Shown here in pieces: positions 1-6,348 of a stretch of DNA of 10,984 nucleotides (within the stretch, counting starts at the first letter, position 1; the number at the start of each line of letters is the position of its first letter). The stretch comes from Colimorpha sp002372855 (GTDB lineage: Bacteria; Bacteroidota; Bacteroidia; Bacteroidales; P3). The translations under genes were made by a program, and so were the position numbers. The stretch lies in contig CAMOOR010000057.1 of assembly GCA_946621635.1 (NCBI GenBank), positions 1 to 10,984 on the forward strand. Direction: 5' to 3'. The notes under the pieces are model-generated. The model was not told where the DNA came from. It searched no databases and saw only the letters and a list, made by a program, of their open reading frames with translations.

Positions 1-14
1 ACAATTTCGTTTTG

Positions 15-45
15 CAAAGATACACGTTTTATTTAATATAGCAAA
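15..45 (-). promoter_or_regulatory. Bacteroidota-type promoter firing leftward out of the window
   Basis: On the minus strand, TTTG (45-42) is followed after exactly 19 bp by TATCTTTG (22-15). This matches the Bacteroidota primary-sigma consensus TTTG / TAnnTTTG at its usual spacing. It lies just beyond the terminator of kbl, in a very A/T-rich spacer, so it should start a new minus-strand transcript whose first gene is outside the window. Seen: both boxes and the spacing. Inferred: promoter activity and the downstream gene. Confidence 0.7.
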
Positions 46-60
46 ATTTTTTTTGAATGC

Positions 61-88
61 AACAAAAAGGGAGCCCACGTGGACTCCC
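61..88 (-). terminator. Intrinsic terminator of kbl
   Basis: An inverted repeat spans 69-88: GGGAG with CTCCC and CC with GG, one mismatched pair between them and an ACGT loop. Read on the minus strand it is followed directly by TTTTT (68-64) and further T-rich sequence. This is the layout of a rho-independent terminator. It sits about 80 nt after the kbl stop codon and before the next minus-strand promoter. Confidence 0.75.
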
Positions 89-110
89 TCTCTTCGTTTA
101 TGCTTATCCT

Positions 111-151
111 CGTCGGCGAACACTTCGCGGAAACCGCTTCATTCGCCGACG
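111..151 (-). other. Nested hairpin in the kbl 3' untranslated region
   Basis: A perfect 10-bp inverted repeat (111-120 with 142-151) encloses a second, 4-bp hairpin (GCGG 127-130 with CCGC 134-137, AAA loop). It begins 15 nt after the kbl stop codon and is separate from the T-tailed terminator at 61-88, because no T-run follows it. It could stabilise the 3' end of the mRNA or be part of a small 3'-derived RNA. The pairing is seen; the role is unknown. Confidence 0.5.
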
Positions 152-166
152 GAAAGAATATGCCAA

Positions 167-1348
167 TTAGCCTTCGATCTCTTTGCGGACCTTCTTGAAG
201 GCCTCGATGCACTTGTCGAGGTGCTCGTGCTCGTGGGCGGCGCTGATCTGCACACGGATACGGGCCTGGCCCTTCGGGACGACGGGATAGTAGAATCCGG
301 TGACGAAGATGCCTTCTTCCTGCATCTTGGCGGCGTACTTCTGGCTCTTGGCGGCGTCGTAAATCATGACGGCGCAGATGGCGCTCTCGCTGGGCTTGCA
401 GTCGAAGCCTTCCTCCTTCATGCGGCGCAGGAAGTAGTCGGTGTTCTCGTGCAGCTTGTCCTGCAGGGCGTTGGTCTCGCTCATCATCTCGAACATGCGG
501 ATGCCGGCGGCCACGAGGCCGGGAGCCATCGAGTTGGAGAAGAGGTAGGGACGGCTGCGCTGGCGCAGCATGTCGATGATTTCCTTCTTGCCGGTGGTGA
601 AACCGCCCATGGCGCCGCCGAAGGCCTTGCCGAGGGTGCCGGTGAGGATTTCAATCTTGCCGCGCAGATTGTAGCGCTCGGTAACGCCGCGGCCGGTCTT
701 GCCGACCACGCCGGCGCTGTGGCTCTCGTCCACCATCACCATGGCGTCGTACTTGTTGGCCAGCTCATAGATCTTGTCGAGCGGGCAGACGTTGCCGTCC
801 ATGGAGAAGACACCGTCGGTCACGATGATGCGGAAGCGGTTTTTCTGGGCGGCCTTGAGCTGCTCCTCGAGGTCGGCCATGTCGGCGTTGGCGTAGCGGT
901 AGCGCTGGGCCTTGCAGAGACGGACGCCGTCGATGATGGAGGCGTGGTTGAGGGCGTCGCTGATGATGGCGTCCTCTTCGGTCAGCAGGGGCTCGAAAAC
1001 ACCGCCGTTGGCGTCGAAGCAGGCGGCGTAGAGGATGGTGTCCTCGGTGCCGAAGAACTCGGCAATCTTCTTCTCAAGCTGCTTGTGCAGGTCCTGGCAG
1101 CCGCAGATGAAACGGACGCTGGCCATGCCGTAGCCGCGGGCGTCCATGCCCTTCTTGGCGGCCTCGATGAGCTCGGGGTTGTCGGCCAGACCCAGGTAGT
1201 TGTTGGCGCAGAAGTTGAGGCACTTCTTGCCCTTCACCATAATCTCGGCGCCCTGGGGGCTCTCGATGATGCGTTCGTGTTTGTAAAGACCGGCGGCCTC
1301 GATATCGGCCAGCTCTTTCTGCAGATGCTGTTGAAACTTAGTGTACAT
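167..1348 (-). CDS. kbl: Glycine C-acetyltransferase (2-amino-3-ketobutyrate CoA ligase)
   Basis: This 393-aa protein is a PLP-dependent enzyme of the alpha-oxoamine synthase family. It catalyses glycine + acetyl-CoA to or from 2-amino-3-oxobutyrate, the second step of threonine breakdown to glycine after threonine dehydrogenase, in the cytosol. The length is usual for KBL. Visible signatures are CANNYLGLADNP near residue 47, the cofactor region VMVDESHSAG about two-thirds along, and TGTLGKAFGG with the Schiff-base lysine. The C-terminus has the family's GQARIRVQISAAH segment. The start is ATG at 1348, preceded by an A/T-rich leader without a Shine-Dalgarno, as is normal in Bacteroidota. It appears monocistronic: its own promoter lies upstream and a terminator follows. 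No threonine dehydrogenase gene is next to it. Other alpha-oxoamine synthases (serine palmitoyltransferase, BioF) are the alternative, but the match to KBL is close. Confidence 0.95.
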   Translation of the reverse strand: MYTKFQQHLQKELADIEAAGLYKHERIIESPQGAEIMVKGKKCLNFCANNYLGLADNPELIEAAKKGMDARGYGMASVRFICGCQDLHKQLEKKIAEFFGTEDTILYAACFDANGGVFEPLLTEEDAIISDALNHASIIDGVRLCKAQRYRYANADMADLEEQLKAAQKNRFRIIVTDGVFSMDGNVCPLDKIYELANKYDAMVMVDESHSAGVVGKTGRGVTERYNLRGKIEILTGTLGKAFGGAMGGFTTGKKEIIDMLRQRSRPYLFSNSMAPGLVAAGIRMFEMMSETNALQDKLHENTDYFLRRMKEEGFDCKPSESAICAVMIYDAAKSQKYAAKMQEEGIFVTGFYYPVVPKGQARIRVQISAAHEHEHLDKCIEAFKKVRKEIEG

Positions 1349-1403
1349 AATTACAATATTTTATCGTTATATTTTTTATATTTTCCACCTTTATATCAAC
1401 CTA

Positions 1404-1434
1404 CAAAAATACAAAAAAAACTTTACGTTGCAAA
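1404..1434 (-). promoter_or_regulatory. Promoter of kbl
   Basis: On the minus strand, TTTG (1434-1431) is followed after 19 bp by TATTTTTG (1411-1404), matching the Bacteroidota consensus TTTG / TAnnTTTG. The -7 box lies about 55 bp upstream of the kbl start codon, so the transcript would have a roughly 50-nt A/U-rich leader. The spacing is identical to that of the promoter at the left edge. Confidence 0.75.
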
Positions 1435-1482
1435 AAAAACTTCACCGAAACACCTACCCGACACCTACCGAAGAGGTACATG

Positions 1483-1611
1483 ATTCGGCATTTCTTATAT
1501 TGTTCTTATATCGTTTTCATATCGTTCTCATATACTTCTCATATACTTCTTATATAGGTGATATAAGAAGTATATGAGAAGTATATAGGAACGATATAAG
1601 AAGGGCCGAAT
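1483..1611. repeat. Palindromic element built from 11-bp tandem units
   Basis: The left arm (1492-1557) is six consecutive 11-bp units of the form TTCTYATATMS. The right arm (1559-1602) is four units in inverted orientation. The two arms meet at an AGGTG loop (1556-1560) flanked by a perfect 21-bp stem (1535-1555 with 1561-1581). The ends are ATTCGGC (1483-1489) and GCCGAAT (1605-1611), an exact inverted pair. The element fills most of the spacer between a minus-strand gene ending at 1648 and the kbl promoter. The outer 55 bases of the right arm recur exactly, inverted, at 10930-10984. This is not a recognised insertion sequence and has no coding capacity. It could be a REP/MITE-like element, a 3' mRNA hairpin or a protein-binding array. 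The structure is seen; the function is unknown. Confidence 0.85.
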
Positions 1612-1647
1612 TTGGTAGGTCGGAGGTGGGTGTCAGGAGGGGTGGTG

Positions 1648-2760
1648 TCAGGGTTTGGCGTGGCGGTAGGAGCCGTAGCCGAATCCGAGGCCGAACTGGA
1701 GGTAGACGCCCCAGCCGGAGGGGTGGCCGACAATCTCGGAGAAGGAGGAGCGGAGGAGGGAGAGGCGCGCCGAGAAGTCGAGGTCGCGGCGGCCCACGCG
1801 GGCACCGTCGAGGGCGTCGAAGCTCATGGCATAGCGCCACTGCAGGAGGAGTCCGCCGCCGTAGGTGCCGGTGGAGACGGAGAACTCGTCGTCCTCCTCG
1901 CTCTGGTCGAGGATGTGGAAGCCGCCGGCCACGAAGGGTGTGAGCGACCAGTGGCGGCGGTCGACGAGGCGGTAGCCGTATTCGAAGAGGAGGCGGAGGT
2001 CGGTGGCCGGGCGGTCGGTGTAGAAGTAGCTGTCGGCGGTGAGGACCTCGCCGCGCAGGGGGGCGATGCCGAAGCCCATGTCGAAGGCCATCATGTGGTG
2101 GCTGTAGAGGGCGGCGACGAGGAAGGCGAAGTCGACGCTGGGGCGGAAGCAGTCGGCGAGGGCGCCGCGGAAGGAGCGGTGGCCCATGAAGAAGTGGAAC
2201 TCGCCCATCCAGCCGAGGCGCAGTTCGGGCAGCGCTTCGGAGACCGGCGCCAGGGGGCCGAAGGCGCTGTCGGCGTAGGCCTGCCAGCGCGCGAGGGCGG
2301 CGGTGTCGGTGCCGTGGAGGGTGAGGCTGTCGAGGAGAGCGAGGCGCTGGACGAGGCGTTCGTCGGCATCGCCGAAGAGCGACTGGGGGTCGTAGTAGCC
2401 GTCGTCGAGGCCGCGCTGCAGCTCCTGGCGGGCACGCTCGACGAGGTCGAACTGCTGCTGGTGGTAGCGCAGGCGGGCGGCGTTGCGGCTGCCGGGGAGC
2501 ATCCACGAGGCGTAGGGCCTCAGGGAGCCCCAGGCTTTGAGGCGCGGGAGGGCGATGCCGTCGACGGTGTCGGCCACATGGCGGTAGCCGAAGGAGAAGT
2601 CGGCGAAGCTGCCGTCGGCCTCGCCGGCAGGACGGCCGCGGAAGTCGGCGTAGGACAAGGGGCCCTGGCTCCAGGGGCGGAGCCGCACGACGTGGCGTTG
2701 CGCCACAGCCGGAAGGGCCGTGGCGGAAAGCAGCAAAAGGGTGAGGGCAAGACGTTTCAT
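1648..2760 (-). CDS. Secreted protein with degenerate DUF922-like N-region and barrel-like C-half
   Basis: This is a 370-aa protein. The ATG at 2760 overlaps the upstream stop codon by 4 bp (ATGA), which implies translational coupling and rules out longer in-frame starts. Residues 1-20 are a signal peptide (MKR, hydrophobic core, AVA before Q21). Residues 35-43 (PLSYADFRG) and 98-118 (YHQQQFDLVERARQELQ) resemble the 'WxDFkG' and 'HEqxHFDiaE' segments of secreted DUF922 putative metalloproteases, but the HExxH-type zinc residues are not present. From about residue 180, alternating aromatic and small residues with glycine-rich turns, ending in LQFGLGFGYGSY, look like outer-membrane beta-strands. 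It is last in the run with the DUF2723 gene and lptE, which fits an envelope role. The palindromic element begins 36 nt after its stop. Family membership is inferred from motif resemblance only; the function is unknown. Confidence 0.75.
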   Translation of the reverse strand: MKRLALTLLLLSATALPAVAQRHVVRLRPWSQGPLSYADFRGRPAGEADGSFADFSFGYRHVADTVDGIALPRLKAWGSLRPYASWMLPGSRNAARLRYHQQQFDLVERARQELQRGLDDGYYDPQSLFGDADERLVQRLALLDSLTLHGTDTAALARWQAYADSAFGPLAPVSEALPELRLGWMGEFHFFMGHRSFRGALADCFRPSVDFAFLVAALYSHHMMAFDMGFGIAPLRGEVLTADSYFYTDRPATDLRLLFEYGYRLVDRRHWSLTPFVAGGFHILDQSEEDDEFSVSTGTYGGGLLLQWRYAMSFDALDGARVGRRDLDFSARLSLLRSSFSEIVGHPSGWGVYLQFGLGFGYGSYRHAKP

Positions 2761-4472
2761 AGACCTTGGGTGTTGGTTTGCCAGACGCGCATCAGCGAAC
2801 GGCTGACGCGGTCCTGGTATTCGTTGGGGGTGATGTGCCAGCGGATGGAGTCCTGCACGTGGCGCCGCAGGGGTTCGAGGTCGCCGGTGCCCGCGGGCGT
2901 GGGCAGCAGACGCCAGCAGAAGCCCTCGCAGCGCAGGCGGCCGGGGTAGAAGTTTTTCAGCCTGTCGTAGGCATACTGCGAGAAGTAGACGGGCCGGCGG
3001 TAGTCGTTGTCGTCCAGCAGCTGCAGCACCTGGCGGAAGCCTGTGAGGTTCACGTTGTAGACATCGATATCGGGGCGTCGGTTTTCGACGTGTTTCAGGT
3101 ACCAAAGGGGGAAGGTGTCGTTGTCGCCGTAGGTGAAGAGGAGGGCGCCGTGGTCGCAGCTCTGGAGGTGTGCCATGGCGATGTCGTGGACGGAGTGGCA
3201 GCGCGAGCGGTCGTGGTCGGACCAGTTGCCCACCGCCATCAGCAGGGGTGCGAGGAGGAGCAGAAGGGCCCATTTCCCCTTTGCCAGGCTGGCGACGCCG
3301 AAGGCAATCCAGAAAGCGAAGGCATAGAAGGAGAGGACATAGGCGTAGTCGCGCTCGCGGGGTTCGTAGCAGGGGTGGTTGAGGTAGAGGTTGAGGATCA
3401 CTCCGCCGAAGAGGAAAAGCAGCAGCAGGGCGCAGAAATCGCCCCTGCGGCGTCGCCGGTGGGCCACCATGCCCCACAAGCCCAGCAGGAAGGGCAGCGC
3501 GAAGACCACGATGATGCCCCAATGGTCGTTAAGGCGGCCTATGTAGTTGTACATCAGGTAGCGGCAGTACATGTAGCCCAGCTGGTAGGTGAACCAGTAC
3601 TTGGTGTTGTCCCAGAAGGAGTCGGGGTCGCCGCCTCCCCAGGAGGGCCAGTTGGCGATGTCGCGGTCGCGCCACTGGCGGGGGTAGAGCGGGGCTTTGG
3701 CATACTGGTCGCGCTGGAAGTACTTCTTGAAGTCCTCGTAGGTGGAGGGGTGGCCTTCGTTGATGGGCGGATTGGCGGCGGCGCGGATGGGGATGACGGC
3801 GTAGGGTGCCAGGCCCAGGAGGAAGAAGAGCGCGGCGGGGATGAGGATGCGTGCGTGGCGCGGACGGAAGCCCCTGCGGTTGCGCAGGATGATCCACAGC
3901 AGCATGGGCGAGACCAGGAGGGTCATCAGGTGCACACAGATGCCGAGACCCAGGAGGAAGGCCACGAGGATGAGCCGTCGGCCGTCGCCGCGCTGTTCCC
4001 ACCGCAGCGTGAGCCACACGGTGAGGGCACAGAAGAGCATGGCCATGGCGTAGACCTCGCTCTCGACGGCGGAGAACCAGGCGGTGTCGCAGAAGAGATA
4101 GCACAGGGCGCCCACCACGGCCCCGAAGAGGGAGCGGCGCGGGGAGTGGCCCGCCCTCGAAAGGAGCAGGCGTGCGCTCAGGAAGAGCAGCAGCACCGTC
4201 AGCGAGGCGCAGAGCACGGAGACGAGGTTGCTCAGCGGCGCCACCAGCGTGGGGTTGCCGAAGGAGAGGAGCATGAAGCAGTGGGTGACGAGCTGATAGA
4301 GCGGCGCTCCCGGCGGATGGCCCACCTGAAGGCCGTAGCCCGTGGCGATGAACTCGCCGCAGTCCCACCATGAGACCGTGCGGTCCATGGTGAGGAAGTA
4401 GACGAGAAAGGAAAACAAGAAGATGGAATACCCTACCAGTTTACCACCGACTTGTTGAAGACGTCTTCGCAT
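2757..4472 (-). CDS. DUF2723 (TMEM260-like) GT-C fold membrane protein, compact form
   Basis: This 571-aa polytopic inner-membrane protein belongs to the DUF2723 family. Its eukaryotic relative TMEM260 is a protein O-mannosyltransferase, so a lipid-sugar-dependent glycosyl transfer at the periplasmic face is the likely role. The first helix (about 13-28) leads to SWWDCGEFIATG (34-45), with the expected acidic residues D37 and E40, then VGHPPGAPLY (50-59). Further family motifs are FSAVESEVYA (133-142), CYEPRERDYAY (368-378) and YGDNDTFPLWY (448-458). About ten hydrophobic segments lie between 13 and 415. Bacteroidota members I know of are often around 1000 aa; here the stretch after the GDNDTFPLW motif is only about 115 aa, so this is a short version. 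The ATG at 4472 lies 40 bp inside lptE, and the stop overlaps the next ATG. Substrate and sugar are unknown. Confidence 0.85.
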   Translation of the reverse strand: MRRRLQQVGGKLVGYSIFLFSFLVYFLTMDRTVSWWDCGEFIATGYGLQVGHPPGAPLYQLVTHCFMLLSFGNPTLVAPLSNLVSVLCASLTVLLLFLSARLLLSRAGHSPRRSLFGAVVGALCYLFCDTAWFSAVESEVYAMAMLFCALTVWLTLRWEQRGDGRRLILVAFLLGLGICVHLMTLLVSPMLLWIILRNRRGFRPRHARILIPAALFFLLGLAPYAVIPIRAAANPPINEGHPSTYEDFKKYFQRDQYAKAPLYPRQWRDRDIANWPSWGGGDPDSFWDNTKYWFTYQLGYMYCRYLMYNYIGRLNDHWGIIVVFALPFLLGLWGMVAHRRRRRGDFCALLLLFLFGGVILNLYLNHPCYEPRERDYAYVLSFYAFAFWIAFGVASLAKGKWALLLLLAPLLMAVGNWSDHDRSRCHSVHDIAMAHLQSCDHGALLFTYGDNDTFPLWYLKHVENRRPDIDVYNVNLTGFRQVLQLLDDNDYRRPVYFSQYAYDRLKNFYPGRLRCEGFCWRLLPTPAGTGDLEPLRRHVQDSIRWHITPNEYQDRVSRSLMRVWQTNTQGL

Positions 4473-5005
4473 AGTTCTGTAACGATTTCGGACACCAGGG
4501 AGCTCTCGACGGAGGAGAAGTCGCGCGAGGCGGCATAGTCGCGGTAGCGCGAGAACGACTGTTCGAAGCTGGCGTCGGGGTCGACGGTGTTGGTGAAGCG
4601 CACCTTGATGGTGATGGTGAGGCGGTTCATAGAGACCTCGTCGGCACTGGAGAGGGCGGCGGCACGGGTGTCGTAGCCGGTGATCTCGCCTTCGAGCTGC
4701 AGGTCACCGTCGTCGGTGGTCATCACGTTGAGGGGCGTCTGGCTGGAGAACATCTGCATCAGCTCGTCGGTGAGCTTCTGGCTGAGCTGGGGGTTGACGG
4801 TGGCGGCGTAGTTGGGGAAGGTTGCGATGGAGATGGTCTTGGCTCCCGGCGGGATGGAGGCGCCGGTGAAGGAGTAGCCGCCGCTGCAGGAAATGAGAAA
4901 TAAGAAAGGAAAAAGGAGAAACAAGGCCACGCAAGCCAACCGCGTCAGCCATCTTTCCACTTTCCACTTTCCGCTTTCCGCTTTAATAATCTCGCGAGTC
5001 TTCAT
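4433..5005 (-). CDS. lptE: LPS-assembly lipoprotein LptE
   Basis: This 190-aa outer-membrane lipoprotein is of the Bacteroidota LptE type. LptE plugs the LptD barrel and helps deliver lipopolysaccharide to the cell surface. The lipobox is LISC with the lipidated Cys40. The mature part starts SGGYSFTGASIPPGAKTI and continues with a NPQLSQKLTDELMQ helix, GDLQLEGEITGYD, a MNRLTITIKVRFTNTV strand pair and the C-terminal SSLVSEIVTELCEDVFNKS, all typical. The charged stretch before the hydrophobic core (residues 1-22) is longer than usual and is partly encoded by four 7-bp repeats (4954-4981). A TTG or GTG start just upstream of the core is therefore possible. The ATG overlaps the 56-aa gene by 23 bp, and the 3' end overlaps the DUF2723 gene by 40 bp. 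LptD is not in the window. Confidence 0.9.
   Translation of the reverse strand: MKTREIIKAESGKWKVERWLTRLACVALFLLFPFLFLISCSGGYSFTGASIPPGAKTISIATFPNYAATVNPQLSQKLTDELMQMFSSQTPLNVMTTDDGDLQLEGEITGYDTRAAALSSADEVSMNRLTITIKVRFTNTVDPDASFEQSFSRYRDYAASRDFSSVESSLVSEIVTELCEDVFNKSVVNW
4890..4924. repeat. Degenerate heptad array in the LptE signal-peptide coding region
   Basis: On the plus strand five consecutive 7-mers read GAAATGA, GAAATAA, GAAAGGA, AAAAGGA and GAAACAA. They encode, on the minus strand, the hydrophobic core of the LptE signal peptide just before the lipobox. The purine-rich strand is opposite to that of the neighbouring array at 4954-4981. Confidence 0.5.
4954..4981. repeat. Heptad tandem repeat (TTTCCRC)x4 at the 5' end of lptE
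   Basis: Four perfect-length units, TTTCCAC twice then TTTCCGC twice, are followed by a partial TTT. They lie inside the lptE reading frame between the predicted ATG and the signal-peptide core, and begin next to the stop codon of the 56-aa gene. A unit length of 7 is not a multiple of 3, so gain or loss of one unit would shift the frame from the ATG at 5005. Confidence 0.8.
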
Positions 5006-5153
5006 CGATGCGTTGTTCGTCTTCGAGTTGCCAAAGGAGGAACCCGGACTCCTGCTGGATGTAGTTCAGCACGGCTATCTTGGTCATGAGGTCGGGCACG
5101 GCGGCCACCTCGCTAATCAGGGCATCAATCTTTTCTTTGAATTTCAGGTCCAT
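4983..5153 (-). CDS. Small acidic-tailed protein of 56 aa, unknown
   Basis: A short open frame runs from ATG at 5153 to TAA at 4985-4983. The protein starts MDLKFKEKIDALISEV and ends in the acidic tail QLEDEQRIDEDSRDY. It has no signal peptide or membrane helix, and residues 4-40 look largely alpha-helical. Reasons to believe it: it exactly fills the gap between the arginase-fold gene (stop at 5170, 16 bp upstream) and lptE (overlap 23 bp); it is on the operon strand; and its composition is like a normal cytosolic protein rather than the arginine- or alanine-rich product of a shadow frame. I do not recognise a family. It could be translationally coupled to lptE. Confidence 0.7.
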   Translation of the reverse strand: MDLKFKEKIDALISEVAAVPDLMTKIAVLNYIQQESGFLLWQLEDEQRIDEDSRDY

Positions 5154-5169
5154 GTGGTATTACTTTATT

Positions 5170-6348
5170 TTAATTGTTGATTCTGTTATAATAGTGCCAC
5201 CAGAGCTCGGGGATTTCGTTTTCCATGGCGTGCTGGTAGTCGGCATAGGAGCAGGGGATAAGGGTGTGGCGGAGGTAGCGTTCGCGGCGTTCCTCGTCGT
5301 TGCAGGGCACCTCCATCCACCAGCGGTCGCTCTTGAGGCTCTTGTAGAAGACCAGGTCGAGGCCGTGGTCGCGCATCTCGACGGTGAAGCGCTTGTACGA
5401 CTGCTTGTCGCGGTGGGGGAAGTCGTTCTGGCGGTAGTAGAAGCCCTCGATGAAGAACCACACGGCGTGGGCCAGCATGTGGGCGGTCTGGCCGTCCTTG
5501 TCCATGGTGGGGTTCATCTCGAAGATGCCGAAGGTGGAGGTCTTGTCGCTCATGCCGGCGAAACGTGCCAGCTGGCAGAGCTGCTCGCCGTAGAGACCAT
5601 GGGGCGAGGGATTGGCGTTGGCGGGGGCGTCGCTCTGGCGCACGGCGCTGATGTCGACAGCCACCACGTCGCTGTAGCGCACCAGGGGCTCGGCACTGAC
5701 CATCGAGGCCTGCACCTCGCCAAGGCGCTTGGTGCTGAATTTCAGCTCGTCCATAAGGTTTATCATCTCCTGCCCGACGAAGTAGGTCTGGTAGCCGACG
5801 TTGACATAGTCGAAGAGGTAGTTGGGCTGCTGGAGGATGATGTGCTGGAGGTAGTTGCTGGCGTTGATTTCGTCGCCGCCCTCGAGGTTGAAGCGCGAGT
5901 CGACGGAGCAGATATTGATGACGCGTCCGAGGACCTCGTAGGCCTTGTATATGGGGAAGACCAGGTCGTCGCTGCCGCCGAGGATGACTACGGTGATGCC
6001 GGCCTCCAGCAGCTGGTGCAGGGCCTCGATGAGGGCGAAGTAGGTGTCGCGTTTCTCGGCGCCGGGGGCAATGTTGCCCAGGTCGACAATGGCGGTGTCG
6101 GCATGGGGCTTGGCCAGGCGGTAGAGGTAGTGGCGTATGTGGTCCGGCGCGGCGGCGCAACCGGGGTTCTCCACCGAACCGCGATCCTCCTTCACTCCCA
6201 GCAGGGCCATGCGCGCATTCTTCCAGTCGGGGAAAGCCCCGACTTCGGTGTGTGCGGCCACGCAGTCGCCCAGCGTGGGGTGGAACTCGCGGCTATGGAA
6301 ATCCACAATCGCAGTGTCGATAGGTTCGAAATAGGTGCTCAGTTCCAT
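5170..6348 (-). CDS. Arginase/formimidoylglutamase-fold protein with altered metal site
   Basis: This 392-aa protein is of the ureohydrolase superfamily, the type usually labelled formimidoylglutamase in Bacteroidota. Recognisable blocks are VVILGGSDDLV (120-130), ICSVDSRFNLEGG (146-158), NYLFDYVNVGYQTYFV (176-191), VAVDISAVRQSDAP (229-242) and FAGMSDKTSTFGIFEMNP (263-280). In active ureohydrolases the corresponding sites read GGDHS, DAHxD and SxDxD and supply the Mn ligands. Here the first His is Asp, the DAHxD His is Arg and its last Asp is Asn, and the second Asp of SxDxD is Ser. Arginase-type dimanganese chemistry is therefore doubtful, and 'formimidoylglutamase' would be an over-annotation. 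No hut genes are nearby. It lies 59 bp after the sigma-factor gene and 16 bp before the 56-aa gene. No clear promoter was found in the gap, so it is probably co-transcribed. Start: ATG at 6348. Confidence 0.85.
   Translation of the reverse strand: MELSTYFEPIDTAIVDFHSREFHPTLGDCVAAHTEVGAFPDWKNARMALLGVKEDRGSVENPGCAAAPDHIRHYLYRLAKPHADTAIVDLGNIAPGAEKRDTYFALIEALHQLLEAGITVVILGGSDDLVFPIYKAYEVLGRVINICSVDSRFNLEGGDEINASNYLQHIILQQPNYLFDYVNVGYQTYFVGQEMINLMDELKFSTKRLGEVQASMVSAEPLVRYSDVVAVDISAVRQSDAPANANPSPHGLYGEQLCQLARFAGMSDKTSTFGIFEMNPTMDKDGQTAHMLAHAVWFFIEGFYYRQNDFPHRDKQSYKRFTVEMRDHGLDLVFYKSLKSDRWWMEVPCNDEERRERYLRHTLIPCSYADYQHAMENEIPELWWHYYNRINN

Noticed and set aside
53..1483. Open frame of 476 codons on the plus strand across kbl
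   Set aside because: It is antisense to a clear KBL enzyme, with a Leu/Val/Gly/Ala-rich product and no family signature. It is a shadow caused by codon bias.
1483..1611. CRISPR array
   Set aside because: The 11-bp units are directly adjacent with no unique spacers, the units vary, and no cas genes are present.
1648..3522. Extension of the barrel-like protein to 624 aa using an upstream in-frame start
   Set aside because: The extra 254 residues are Pro/Arg/Leu-rich, lie fully inside the DUF2723 gene in another frame and would bury the signal peptide. The ATG at 2760 with ATGA coupling is far better.
2766..4373. Plus-strand open frame antisense to the DUF2723 gene, and a similar one at 5080-6378 antisense to the arginase-fold gene
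   Set aside because: Both products are repetitive Val/Ala/Glu/Gly strings, while the opposite strand encodes motif-bearing proteins.
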